DNA of 59,406 nt from NCBI RefSeq assembly GCF_002953255.1, contig NZ_CP026498.1, positions 2,039,781 through 2,099,186 of the forward strand, in the 5' to 3' direction. The DNA comes from Streptomyces sp. CB01881 (GTDB lineage Bacteria; Actinomycetota; Actinomycetes; Streptomycetales; Streptomycetaceae). Positions within the stretch are counted from its first letter, which is position 1, and each line of letters begins with the position of its first letter. The notes beneath the pieces were generated by a model. It made no database searches and was not told the DNA's origin. It worked only from the letters and a program-made list of their open reading frames with translations. Of the stretch, positions 1-6,716 are shown piece after piece. The position numbers and the translations under genes are program-made.

Positions 1-17
1 AAGGGCGGCGGGAGGAC

Positions 18-245
18 TCAGCCCTTGCAGTCCGTCTCACCGGCCTTGCACCTCCTGTTCTTCGCGACGGGCCGCGTCCTGTTCTTCGCGACGGGCCGCG
101 CCGTCCTCCTCGCCGTGGACTCCGGCGTCCGGCAGGACCTCGCCGTTGCGCCGACGACGGTGCTCTTGAGTACGAAGGTCGCCGCTGCGCAGCCGACGAC
201 GACCGACGCGACGCCGAGCGTCTTCCTCGCGGTGTTCGTTGCCAT
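18..245 (-). CDS. Small putative membrane peptide with C-terminal tandem repeat
   Basis: A 75-residue ORF starting at the ATG at 243-245. Residues about 8-32 form one hydrophobic stretch rich in Val, Ala and Gly that could be a single membrane helix or an uncleaved signal. The rest is basic, with an eight-residue unit (RPVAKNRT, then RPVAKNRR) repeated in tandem, and it ends in CKAGETDCKG with two cysteines. The repeat is exact at DNA level (53-76 and 77-100). It lies downstream of the cyclase/cupin genes on the same strand, 168 bases after the previous ORF, so it may or may not belong to that operon. No family is recognised. Whether it is translated is uncertain because a ribosome binding site is not obvious. 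Confidence 0.4.
   Translation of the reverse strand: MATNTARKTLGVASVVVGCAAATFVLKSTVVGATARSCRTPESTARRTARPVAKNRTRPVAKNRRCKAGETDCKG
53..100. repeat. Perfect tandem duplication of 24 bases
   Basis: Two identical 24-base units (53-76 and 77-100) with core TTCTTCGCGACGGGCCGCG lie inside the 3' part of the small ORF at 18-245. They keep the reading frame and add eight residues, consistent with a recent slippage duplication. Confidence 0.85.
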
Positions 246-413
246 GGGTGGTGCTCCAGACTCTTCGTCTTCCGGGCGGCCGGGCGGGCCGGCCGCTCTT
301 CCACCACTGTGCGCGGGGGCCTGCCCCGGGCACATGGGCCCGCCGTCCCGTTCCGGTCCCAGGGTGCGGGTCCGAAGCCGGGACGGCGGGCGTCCGTGCA
401 GGCCGGGGCGGGG

Positions 414-707
414 TCAGCGGCTGCCGGTCCAGGGGCCTCCGGACGTGAACAGCCGGTCGGCGGTGGTGCGTTCGTAGGGCGCGGTGACATCGACGACCCG
501 CCCGCCCCGGCCCTGGCGGGCCGTCCGGCGGGCGGCGGAGCGGTCGGCGCGGCAGCCGGTCGCGGCCGCGTGGCCGGCCCGGGCCGGCGCGATGGCCGTG
601 GCCCGGCCGATGCCGGAACCGGTGACGGTGACGGTGACGGTGGCGGTGACGACTGCGGCCGCGCCCGGCAGCACGCCCCGGCCGGTGTCGGTCCCGGGCG
701 TGTTCAT
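414..707 (-). CDS. Small hypothetical protein coupled to upstream bicupin
   Basis: A 97-residue ORF whose ATG (705-707) overlaps the TGA of the bicupin gene as ATGA, so translation is probably coupled. The N-terminal third has an alternating Val/Thr stretch (VVTATVTVTVTG) followed by Ala-rich sequence; the middle is Arg-rich; the tail (TTADRLFTSGGPWTGSR) is more varied. No signal peptide, metal site or known domain is evident. It is the last tightly coupled gene of the cyclase/cupin operon. The exact 4-base overlap is the main reason to believe it; composition gives little support. Function unknown. Confidence 0.45.
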   Translation of the reverse strand: MNTPGTDTGRGVLPGAAAVVTATVTVTVTGSGIGRATAIAPARAGHAAATGCRADRSAARRTARQGRGGRVVDVTAPYERTTADRLFTSGGPWTGSR

Positions 708-1459
708 CGCAGCACCTCCTCCGCGGCCGGCCGGACCTGGTAGCCGGCCCGGGCCGGACTCGCCGCGCCCAGGTAGCCGTACACGGCGGCGGTCGGATGT
801 CCCGGACCGGCCCGGAAGCCGTGCCACTCCCCCGCCGGGACGTACACCAGGTCGCCCGGGCGGACCGCGACCTCGCGGGTCGCGGCGAGGTGCCGGCCAC
901 CGCCCGCGAGGACGAGGAAGAACTGGTCCGCGTGCGGGTGCCGGTGCAGTTCGTGGCTGCCGCCGGGGGCGAACCCGAAGGCCGCGACGGCGACCTGCCG
1001 GGCGCCCACCGTCTCCGCGGTGGCGAGCCAGTGCACGGCCGTCCCGGCCGCGCCTCCGGCGGCCGGGCCGTCCTCCCCTTCGGGCGGGCCGGTCCGTCGT
1101 GACGGGGCCGCGAGCGGCACTACTGACAGGCCCGGCACGGGCCGTGGGCCGGCCGACGGGCCTGCCCGGACGGTCAGGACGACGGCCGGGGCGCCGGGCA
1201 GCACGGCGAGTCCGCAGTCGCTGCCCGGCGGGTGGTAGAGGCCTTCGCCGGGGCCGAGGACCCGGCCGGCCGAGCGGACCCGGCCGGAGAGCACCACGGT
1301 CACCGACTCGCCGGCCGGGGCGGGCCGTTGCCCGACGCGGACGCCGGGCGACAGGGTCTCGACGCTCAGCCCGCCGAGGGCGGACGGCAGGTGGCGTGGG
1401 TCGATCAGCCAGCGGAACGCGGGGGCCGTCCGGGGGACGGCTGCGGGGACGAGGATCAC
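704..1459 (-). CDS. Bicupin protein with metal site in the C-terminal cupin
   Basis: A 251-residue protein made of two cupin barrels. The N-terminal half (about 1-120) has cupin-like spacing (PGEGLYHPPGSDCGL) but no HxH motif. The C-terminal half (about 140-235) has the first cupin motif as GSHELHRHPHADQFF, with His residues followed by Gln where the usual ligand is Glu, and a second motif ending PAGEWHGF. One metal-binding barrel is therefore likely, which suits an isomerase, epimerase, dioxygenase or sugar-binding role; the sequence does not say which. The GTG start (1457-1459) overlaps the stop of the small ORF upstream as GTGA, and its own stop overlaps the next ATG. It is the third metal-type or degenerate cupin unit of the operon. 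Confidence 0.75.
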   Translation of the reverse strand: MILVPAAVPRTAPAFRWLIDPRHLPSALGGLSVETLSPGVRVGQRPAPAGESVTVVLSGRVRSAGRVLGPGEGLYHPPGSDCGLAVLPGAPAVVLTVRAGPSAGPRPVPGLSVVPLAAPSRRTGPPEGEDGPAAGGAAGTAVHWLATAETVGARQVAVAAFGFAPGGSHELHRHPHADQFFLVLAGGGRHLAATREVAVRPGDLVYVPAGEWHGFRAGPGHPTAAVYGYLGAASPARAGYQVRPAAEEVLR

Positions 1460-1689
1460 GTCATTCCTCCTTGCGGGGTTCGGTGTTCACCGGCGCTCCG
1501 GTGTCCGCCGGTGGTGCGGTGTCCTCCGGTGCTCTGGCGGTGCAGTGCTCCCCGGTGGTGCGTGGTCCGCCGGGCGTGGGGCCGCGGCGGGAAGCGGTGC
1601 GGCCGTCGCGCAGGGAGGACGCGGCGCCGGGCCTCGAAGTGCAGGGCGGTCGTGGTGCGGGCCGGCCCGGGGGCGGTGACGGCGTTCAC
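1456..1689 (-). CDS. Small His/Arg-rich peptide locked between two cupin genes
   Basis: A 77-residue ORF that exactly fills the space between two cupin genes: its ATG overlaps the upstream stop (ATGA at 1686-1689) and its TGA overlaps the downstream GTG (GTGA at 1456-1459). Its final codons (GGA GGA ATG ACG TGA) also supply the ribosome binding site for the bicupin. The first 24 codons all end in G or C, as expected for real coding in this genome, while the C-terminal half is more relaxed. The tail holds an imperfect sixfold-residue repeat, STGGHR-TTGGHR-SAGEHR. It could be a small structural protein, a leader used for coupling, or a precursor peptide. No family is recognised and no modification site is proposed. 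Confidence 0.45.
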   Translation of the reverse strand: MNAVTAPGPARTTTALHFEARRRVLPARRPHRFPPRPHARRTTHHRGALHRQSTGGHRTTGGHRSAGEHRTPQGGMT

Positions 1690-2096
1690 GGCCTGGTCCG
1701 TCGTTCGGCGCGGCGGCGGGCCAGGGCGTCCCTGGTCGCCGAGGCGCGGCGGGGTGCGGCGAGGGCGAGGCAGAGCAGCTCGGCGCCGAGCGGTCCGGCG
1801 TCCAGGTGCAGCGGGGTCCCCCGGCGGGCCAGCAGCAGGTCCCCGTCGACCGCCAGGTGGTCCGGCTCGTCGGGGGACCCGCCGACCAGGAGGGAGCCAC
1901 GCAGCACGTAGAGGACGTTCTCGGTCTCGTTCTGTCCCGGCAGCACGTGGTGGGCTCCGGGGCTCAGCCGCAGGTGGTCGAAGGACTCGCAGGCGCCGGC
2001 GAGCATCGAACGGCGGGCCAGGCAGCGCAGCCGGATCCGTTCGCCGTGCGGACCGAGGATGACGGCGGCGGCGGCCGAGGCGGTGGTGATGATCAC
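1686..2096 (-). CDS. Single-domain cupin-like protein (copy B)
   Basis: A 136-residue protein starting at a GTG (2094-2096) that overlaps the upstream TGA as GTGA. It aligns throughout with the product of 3987-4445: both start VI-x-A/T-S-A, share IR-x-x-CLARR-x-ML, the stretch LSPGAHHVLPGQNETENVLYV versus its partner's equivalent, and end with GPLGAELLC. The His residues of the cupin metal motif are missing, so this is a beta-barrel that probably binds no metal, perhaps a lid, dimer partner or ligand-binding subunit. The matching gene order and matching GTGA junction in the other copy indicate duplication of a two-gene unit within the operon. Function unknown. Confidence 0.65.
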   Translation of the reverse strand: MIITTASAAAAVILGPHGERIRLRCLARRSMLAGACESFDHLRLSPGAHHVLPGQNETENVLYVLRGSLLVGGSPDEPDHLAVDGDLLLARRGTPLHLDAGPLGAELLCLALAAPRRASATRDALARRRAERRTRP

Positions 2097-2542
2097 CTGG
2101 GCTCGCCTCCCTTCGGGCTTTCGGGGTGGTCCGGGTGGTGGGGCCGGCCGGCCGGGCCCGCCGGGTCCTCTCGGCCCGCCGAGCCGGTGGGGGCCCGGGA
2201 GCCTGGCGGGCGCCCGGCGACGGCGAGGACGGCGTGGAAGTACTCCAGGCCCGCGGTGCCGGCGGTCAGGACCGTCCGGGCGCCGAGCGGCAGGGTCAAC
2301 GCGGTGCCCTCGACCAGCGGGACCGCGGCATCGGGGCCCGCCTGCCCGTCGGCGTCCGGGACGGTCGCCGTGCCCGAGCCGGCGGTGATGTAGAGGGCGT
2401 GTTCCACGCCTTCGGCGGCCACCTCGGTCCTGCGGCCCGGGTCGAGCCACTGGAGGCCGACCACGCGCAGCGGGCCGGTCAGGACGCGGCCCGGGTCGAC
2501 GGCGCCGCGGCGGCGGAGGTCCGTGATGACGGTGCCCGTCAT
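2093..2542 (-). CDS. Single-domain cupin-like protein (copy B partner)
   Basis: A 149-residue protein from the ATG at 2540-2542, chosen because AAGGGAG lies just upstream; longer in-frame starts lack this. It is clearly related to the C-terminal half of the bicupin at 4442-5167: both have TVI-x-DLR-x-x-G-x-VDP, then PLR and later EGVEHALYITAG or DGVEHTLFVTAG, and ALTLPLG. The usual cupin His pair is absent here too. The last 35 residues are Pro/Gly/His-rich and probably disordered. It sits 138 bases downstream of the pseudo-cyclase gene and overlaps the next cupin gene by 4 bases. Function unknown. Confidence 0.65.
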   Translation of the reverse strand: MTGTVITDLRRRGAVDPGRVLTGPLRVVGLQWLDPGRRTEVAAEGVEHALYITAGSGTATVPDADGQAGPDAAVPLVEGTALTLPLGARTVLTAGTAGLEYFHAVLAVAGRPPGSRAPTGSAGREDPAGPAGRPHHPDHPESPKGGEPR

Positions 2543-2680
2543 GACGTGAACTCCCTTCTGGTCTCCGGCGGTCCGTGCCGGTCCGCCTCTGCTGTCCACG
2601 GTGTGGCGCCCGCCGTCCCGGCCGCACGGGGAGCCGGTCCCGTCCTGTTCCCGGCCGCCGCCCGAGCCCCGCGCGCCGGG

Positions 2681-3805
2681 TCATCCGGCGGCAGCGGTCA
2701 GGCTCTCCGGGGCGGGGCCGCGGCTGTGCGGAACGACGGTCCGGCCCGGTCCCTCGACGGCCGCCAGGAGCGCGGAGGCGTCGACCGGGGTGAGCAGGCG
2801 GCCCCCTGCGCAGTGCGGGCGCCCGAGCCCGGCGAGCAGCAGCAGGCCGGGCCCGGCCGCGGTGGTGAGGGCCGCGGCCAGGGCCCGGGCGTCGGCCCCG
2901 GCGGGCGGCGCGGGCAGGGCGGTCGCCGAGCCGTTGCGGGCCAGCAGTTCGTTGTGGGCCCATGCCCCGGCGCCGTCCAGCAGTCCGAGGTGGGCCGCGA
3001 TGCGGGCGGCGAGGAGCAGCCCCAGGGCGTCGGCGTCGCCCGGTGCGAGCGCCACGCCGGAGGCGGTGCCCACGGTTCTGCGGACGGCCTCGCCGAGGCG
3101 GCGCCCGTAGCCGAGCGCGAGGGCCGGTCCGGTCTCGAACGGGTCGAAGCAGACCAGCGCGGCCCTGGCGTCCGCACAGAGGGCGACGCAGGCGGCAAGG
3201 GTCTCCGGGGTGTAACGGGCGTCCGGGCGAAGGGTTCTGGCGAGCGCCGCGAACTGTGCCGGGCAGACGGCGAGGACGTGCCGGACGACCTCGACCATGC
3301 CCGCCCGGGTCTCGGGGGCGGGACGTCCGGCCAGCAGGTCGCTGCGGACCCAGACCAGCGCGGGCGCGGTCCGGACGGGTGCGGTCGGGGAGGGCGCACG
3401 GGGTGCGTCCGGGGGCGGGCGCAGCAGGGTGAGTGCCGGGCCGCACGCGGCCGCGAGGGTGGTCGGCAGACGGATGTCGGCCGGGACACCGCAGGCCCGT
3501 TCGCCGCCGACCGCGATCACCACGGTGCGGCCGTCGTCGGTCGGCCGGGCGGGTGACGGCCGGGCGGGTGACGGGCCGGGCTGTGTGAGCACGGTGCACG
3601 GCGCGATCGCCGCGGCGATGGCGCGGACCCGGGCGAGCCCGTCGGCGGGAGCGGCGGCGTCGGCCACCAGGACGAAGCGGTCGGCCCCGAACCCGGCGAT
3701 CCGGTCGGCGAGTTCCGCCCAGGAGGCTTCGCCGCGGCGTACCAGCAGGGCGAAGTTCGCGGGTCCGGCCTGTATGCGGCGGTCGAGTTCGCCGGTGCGG
3801 CCCAT
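2681..3805 (-). CDS. Degenerate sugar phosphate cyclase (dehydroquinate synthase fold), probably inactive
   Basis: A 374-residue protein; the ATG at 3803-3805 follows GGAGGAGG at good spacing, so the longer upstream frame is not used. Landmarks of the dehydroquinate synthase fold remain: RLPTTLAA (family RVPTTL), GMVEVVRHVL (family GLAEVIK), GYGRRLGEAV (family FGHxxxHAIE) and a later ALGLLLAARIAAHLGLL helix. The residues that matter are gone: the GGGVxxD nucleotide loop is deleted, the Asp and Lys after PTTL are absent, and both zinc-ligand His are replaced (Arg in GYGRR, no HGE). Only the Glu of the VEV motif survives. I infer a pseudoenzyme, perhaps a partner subunit of the cyclase encoded upstream. 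A distant new activity cannot be excluded. Confidence 0.7.
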   Translation of the reverse strand: MGRTGELDRRIQAGPANFALLVRRGEASWAELADRIAGFGADRFVLVADAAAPADGLARVRAIAAAIAPCTVLTQPGPSPARPSPARPTDDGRTVVIAVGGERACGVPADIRLPTTLAAACGPALTLLRPPPDAPRAPSPTAPVRTAPALVWVRSDLLAGRPAPETRAGMVEVVRHVLAVCPAQFAALARTLRPDARYTPETLAACVALCADARAALVCFDPFETGPALALGYGRRLGEAVRRTVGTASGVALAPGDADALGLLLAARIAAHLGLLDGAGAWAHNELLARNGSATALPAPPAGADARALAAALTTAAGPGLLLLAGLGRPHCAGGRLLTPVDASALLAAVEGPGRTVVPHSRGPAPESLTAAAG

Positions 3806-3986
3806 CGTGGTCCTCCTCCAGCCGGGTCTCCGACCTCGACCATGGGCCGCCCGACGCCCCGGGCACCTGAGCCGCCGTTCCCGTCCCGGTCGGTCCCGGG
3901 ACGGCCCGGTTCCCGTCCGGGACGGGACCTGCCGGAACGGGACCTGCCGGAACCGACCGGGAGGGACCCCCCGGGACGGCAACGGT

Positions 3987-4445
3987 TCAACCGTCGGTCG
4001 CCGGCCGCGCCCGCCCGACCTCCGGCCGGCGGGGCGGCCGGCGGGGCGGCCGGCGGGGCGGGCGGCGGGGCGGGCGGCGGGACGGCAGTGCCCGACTCGC
4101 CTCCGCCGGCAGGACGGTGACGCAGAGCAGCTCCGCGCCGAGCGGCCCCCCGTGCAGGTGCACGTCCCGCCCGCTCGGGGCCAGCAGCAGGACGCCCCTC
4201 CCGAGGGGCCGCTGCGGCTGCTCCGGGCAGTCGATCAGGTCGACGGTCCCCCGCAGCACGTACCAGGCGGCCTCGGTGCCGTCGCGCCCGGCGAGGTCGT
4301 AGCAGACTCCCGGCCCGAGCCGGACGTGCTCGACGGACTCGCACTCGCTGTGCAGCATGCCCCGGCGGGCGAGGCAGCTGGTCCGGATGCGCTGATGGCC
4401 GGGCCCGAGCAGCAGCCGGGGTCCGACGGCGCTCGCGACGATCAC
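3987..4445 (-). CDS. Single-domain cupin-like protein (copy A)
   Basis: A 152-residue protein from a GTG (4443-4445) overlapping the upstream TGA as GTGA. It is the paralogue of 1686-2096: both share the N-terminal VI-x-A/T-S-A start, IRTSCLARRGML, the central CYDLAGRDGTEAAWYVLRG stretch and GPLGAELLCVTVLP. The HxH metal motif is missing. Its C-terminus runs into four or five PPRR units encoded by a 12-base GC repeat (about 4023-4083), which the copy B protein lacks. It is positioned directly after the bicupin at 4442-5167, exactly as copy B follows its own partner. The role is unknown; a non-catalytic cupin subunit is the simplest reading. Confidence 0.65.
   Translation of the reverse strand: MIVASAVGPRLLLGPGHQRIRTSCLARRGMLHSECESVEHVRLGPGVCYDLAGRDGTEAAWYVLRGTVDLIDCPEQPQRPLGRGVLLLAPSGRDVHLHGGPLGAELLCVTVLPAEASRALPSRRPPRRPPRRPPRRPPRRPEVGRARPATDG
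4023..4083. repeat. 12-base GC-only tandem repeat coding PPRR units
   Basis: About five units related to GGCCGGCGGGGC lie at the 3' end of the copy A cupin gene and encode its PPRR tail. They are absent from the copy B paralogue, so they arose after the duplication. Confidence 0.75.
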
Positions 4446-5167
4446 CGCGCACCACCCCCTGCGGCCTCCCCCGCCGTCCGCTCCACCACGAGCTCGGCGT
4501 GCACGTACTCCAGGCCGCCCGGGCCGTCCGCCAGGTCCGCCACGCTTCCGAGCGGCAGGGTGAGCGCCACCCCCGGGCGCAGCGGCAGCCGCACGTTCCC
4601 GGCCGCGGCCCGGCCGCCCCCGGCGGTGACGAAGAGCGTGTGCTCGACGCCGTCGGCGGCATGGCCGTCCCGCTCCCCCGGGGCGAGCCGGGCGAACCGC
4701 AACAGGCGCAGCGGACCGCCGAGGACGGCGGACGGGTCCACCGGACCGGCGTTCCGCAGGTCCCGGATCACCGTGCTGCCCACCGCGGCGGCGGTGTCCC
4801 ACTGTGCGGGCAGCTCGATCACCAGCCGCTCCAGCGCGGACGCCCCGAGGTTGCGCAGGCCGTGCCGGGTGCCGGCCGCGGTCAGCACCGCGTCTCCGGC
4901 GCCGACGGCGTACGGGCGGCCGTCGAGCGTGATCTCGCCGTTCCCCGTGAGCAGGACGTCGACCTCCCGGGTGCGGGTGTGCCGGTGCTCCCCGCTGACG
5001 CCGCCGGGCGGGAGGCGCACCCACTCGACGGCCTCCCAGTCCCCGGCCAGCCCGGCGCGGCGGGCCAGGCAGGCCCACTGCGCGACCCCGGCCGCGCCGT
5101 GGACATCGTGGACGTCGGCGGGCGTGCCGGTGTCCGCGACCACGACCGCGCTACGCACGGACCTCAC
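4442..5167 (-). CDS. Bicupin protein with metal site in the N-terminal cupin
   Basis: A 241-residue two-barrel cupin. The N-terminal domain (about 20-120) has a full first cupin motif, GEHRHTRTREVDVLLTG, with the HxH(x4)E ligand set, and a second motif ending TRHGLRNLG, so it should bind a divalent metal. The C-terminal domain (about 130-225) lacks the ligands and matches the separate protein encoded at 2093-2542. This gene is therefore the fused form of a metal cupin plus the partner cupin seen alone in the second set. The GTG start overlaps the end of the cyclase gene by 17 bases. A cofactor-free isomerisation, dehydration or oxygenation of a cyclitol would fit the position, but that is inference. 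Confidence 0.75.
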   Translation of the reverse strand: MRSVRSAVVVADTGTPADVHDVHGAAGVAQWACLARRAGLAGDWEAVEWVRLPPGGVSGEHRHTRTREVDVLLTGNGEITLDGRPYAVGAGDAVLTAAGTRHGLRNLGASALERLVIELPAQWDTAAAVGSTVIRDLRNAGPVDPSAVLGGPLRLLRFARLAPGERDGHAADGVEHTLFVTAGGGRAAAGNVRLPLRPGVALTLPLGSVADLADGPGGLEYVHAELVVERTAGEAAGGGAR

Positions 5168-6395
5168 GTCCCTCGTGCTCCTCCCGGACCCGGTCGGCCG
5201 CCGCCCGGTCCCGCAACCACCGGGCGGCCCCGGCCAGCTCGCCGTCCGTCAGGTCGTCGACGAACACGCCGGAGCCGATCCCCGCGGGCAGCGGCAGCCG
5301 CTGCCGGCCGTCCCGGTGGCGGACGGTGTCGGCGAGCGCCTCGGCGAGCGTGACCGGTTCGACCAGCGGGTGCCAGACGGGCAGTTCGAGACGGCGCATC
5401 AGCCGGAGGATCCGCTCGGCCTGCTCCGGGTCGAGCAGGCCGCGGCGCTGGGCGACGACGGTCGTGAGCGCCATGTCGACGCAGACCGCCTCGCCGTGCA
5501 GCAGCTCGGGCAGCGCGCGCAGCTCGACCGTCGGGCTGAACGAGTGGCCGTAGTCCGTCAGCCGCGCCGGCCGGTGCTCCCGGAGACCGGGCTGCAAGTC
5601 CTGGAGCATTCCGCGCACGGCCCGGGTGAGCACCTCGGCACCGGCGCGGTGGCTGCCCCGGAAGCCTTCGTCCAGGAGGGCGCGGCCGTGCCGTTCGAGC
5701 AGCCCGAAGAGGTCCCCGTCCTTGATCAGCGCCACCTGGAGGATCTCGGCGAGCCCGTTCCCGAGGTGCCGGCGGTCCAGGGTGGCGAGGAATGCCGGGT
5801 CGAGCAGGGTGTCGGCGGCAGGGTGGTAGGTGCCGAGCCGGTTCCCGTGCCGCCCGTGGTCGACGCCCGTCGTGGCGCCGGCGCCGGCGCCCGCGTCCAC
5901 CAGCGCGGCCAGGGTGGTGGGTACCCGGACGAACGGTGTCGAGCGCCGGTAGAGGCTGCACGCGAGGCCGACGACGTCGGCCAGCACGCCGCCGCCGATC
6001 GCGATCACCGGCTCGCCGCGCCGGTAGATGCCGGAGGAGTCCATCCGGTCGGCGACCCGGAACACCGCGTCCATGGTCTTGACCTGCTCGTGCACGGGCA
6101 GCACCAGCGTCTCGTGCTCGACCCCCTGGGCGGCCGGGTAGCGGTGGAGGAGGCGGCCGTAGAGCTCGCGCACCCGGGCCTCCACGACGACCAGGCGCCG
6201 CCCGGGCGGCCCGCCGGCCCGGGCCAGAGCGGGGTTGGCCGGGTCCAGCACGCCGGGCACGAAGCGGACCCGGTGGCGGACGGGCAGTGCGGTGGCCACC
6301 GTCCGGCCGGTGGCCTGGGCGCCGGTGGGGTTGCAGCCCGTGCGGCAGGTCCCGGCCCGGGCCGTCGGCGGCGGAACGGCTGACGGCGCCGGCAC
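5151..6395 (-). CDS. EEVS-type sugar phosphate cyclase with altered active site
   Basis: A 414-residue member of the dehydroquinate synthase superfamily. Seen: RFVPGVLDPANPAL, GGGVLADVVGLA (nucleotide loop), YRRSTPFVRVPTTL, NRLGTYHPAADTLLD, NGLAEILQVALIKD, DYGHSFSPTVE and LLHGEAVCVDMA. The DYGHSFSP form (Asp for Asn, Pro for the second His) is characteristic of 2-epi-5-epi-valiolone synthases and relatives, which cyclise sedoheptulose 7-phosphate. The three zinc ligands (Glu in LAEIL, His in DYGH, His in LHGE) are kept. The lysines expected after PTTL, before NRLG and after AEIL read Thr, Gly and Gln, so phosphate binding must differ. It heads the operon. The GTG used here has no ribosome binding site; a strong one precedes a GTG at 6441 in another frame, so the N-terminus is doubtful. 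Confidence 0.8.
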   Translation of the reverse strand: MPAPSAVPPPTARAGTCRTGCNPTGAQATGRTVATALPVRHRVRFVPGVLDPANPALARAGGPPGRRLVVVEARVRELYGRLLHRYPAAQGVEHETLVLPVHEQVKTMDAVFRVADRMDSSGIYRRGEPVIAIGGGVLADVVGLACSLYRRSTPFVRVPTTLAALVDAGAGAGATTGVDHGRHGNRLGTYHPAADTLLDPAFLATLDRRHLGNGLAEILQVALIKDGDLFGLLERHGRALLDEGFRGSHRAGAEVLTRAVRGMLQDLQPGLREHRPARLTDYGHSFSPTVELRALPELLHGEAVCVDMALTTVVAQRRGLLDPEQAERILRLMRRLELPVWHPLVEPVTLAEALADTVRHRDGRQRLPLPAGIGSGVFVDDLTDGELAGAARWLRDRAAADRVREEHEGREVRA

Positions 6396-6438
6396 GGCCC
6401 GCGGGGTCGGCGGACGGGTCGTGCGGGTGGGGGACGGT

Positions 6439-6458
6439 CACGGCGTGGCTCCTTCTCC
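6439..6458 (-). promoter_or_regulatory. Strong ribosome binding site and GTG out of frame with the cyclase
   Basis: On the minus strand GGAGAAGGAG (6449-6458) is followed after seven bases by GTG (6439-6441). This frame starts VTVPHPHDPSADPAG with good G/C third positions for about 36 codons, then loses them just where the cyclase frame gains them. The two frames differ by one base. Either the true start lies here and one base is extra in this sequence, or the cyclase starts at a weak internal codon. Confidence 0.55.
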
Positions 6459-6716
6459 GTCGGCTCGCTGCTTCTCCGCCGGTTCTCCGCGTCGGGCGCG
6501 TCCCGGCGTCCCGGCCCCGTGCGCTTCGGGCACGTCCGGGCCTCGGGGCCGTCCGGTGTGGCGGCGCCGGACGGCCTGCCCCCACGGTCCGGTGCCCGCC
6601 GTCCCGGGCGCACGGGTGTCCGGCCCCGTCCGCGTCCCGGTGGTGGCTTGGGACGGCCCCGCCGGGCGCCCCCACGCCCGCCCCGCCGACGTACGGTGGA
6701 ACTCGGAGGCCGCGCC

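Noticed and set aside
1456..1689. Confident call as a RiPP precursor peptide
   Set aside because: No leader motif, no cyclodehydratase, radical SAM, lanthionine or protease gene is present; the idea is kept only as a low-confidence finding.
3297..6383. Plus-strand ORF of 1028 codons opposite the cyclase and cupin genes
   Set aside because: The minus strand shows cyclase and cupin motifs, overlaps and ribosome binding sites; the plus frame shows none.
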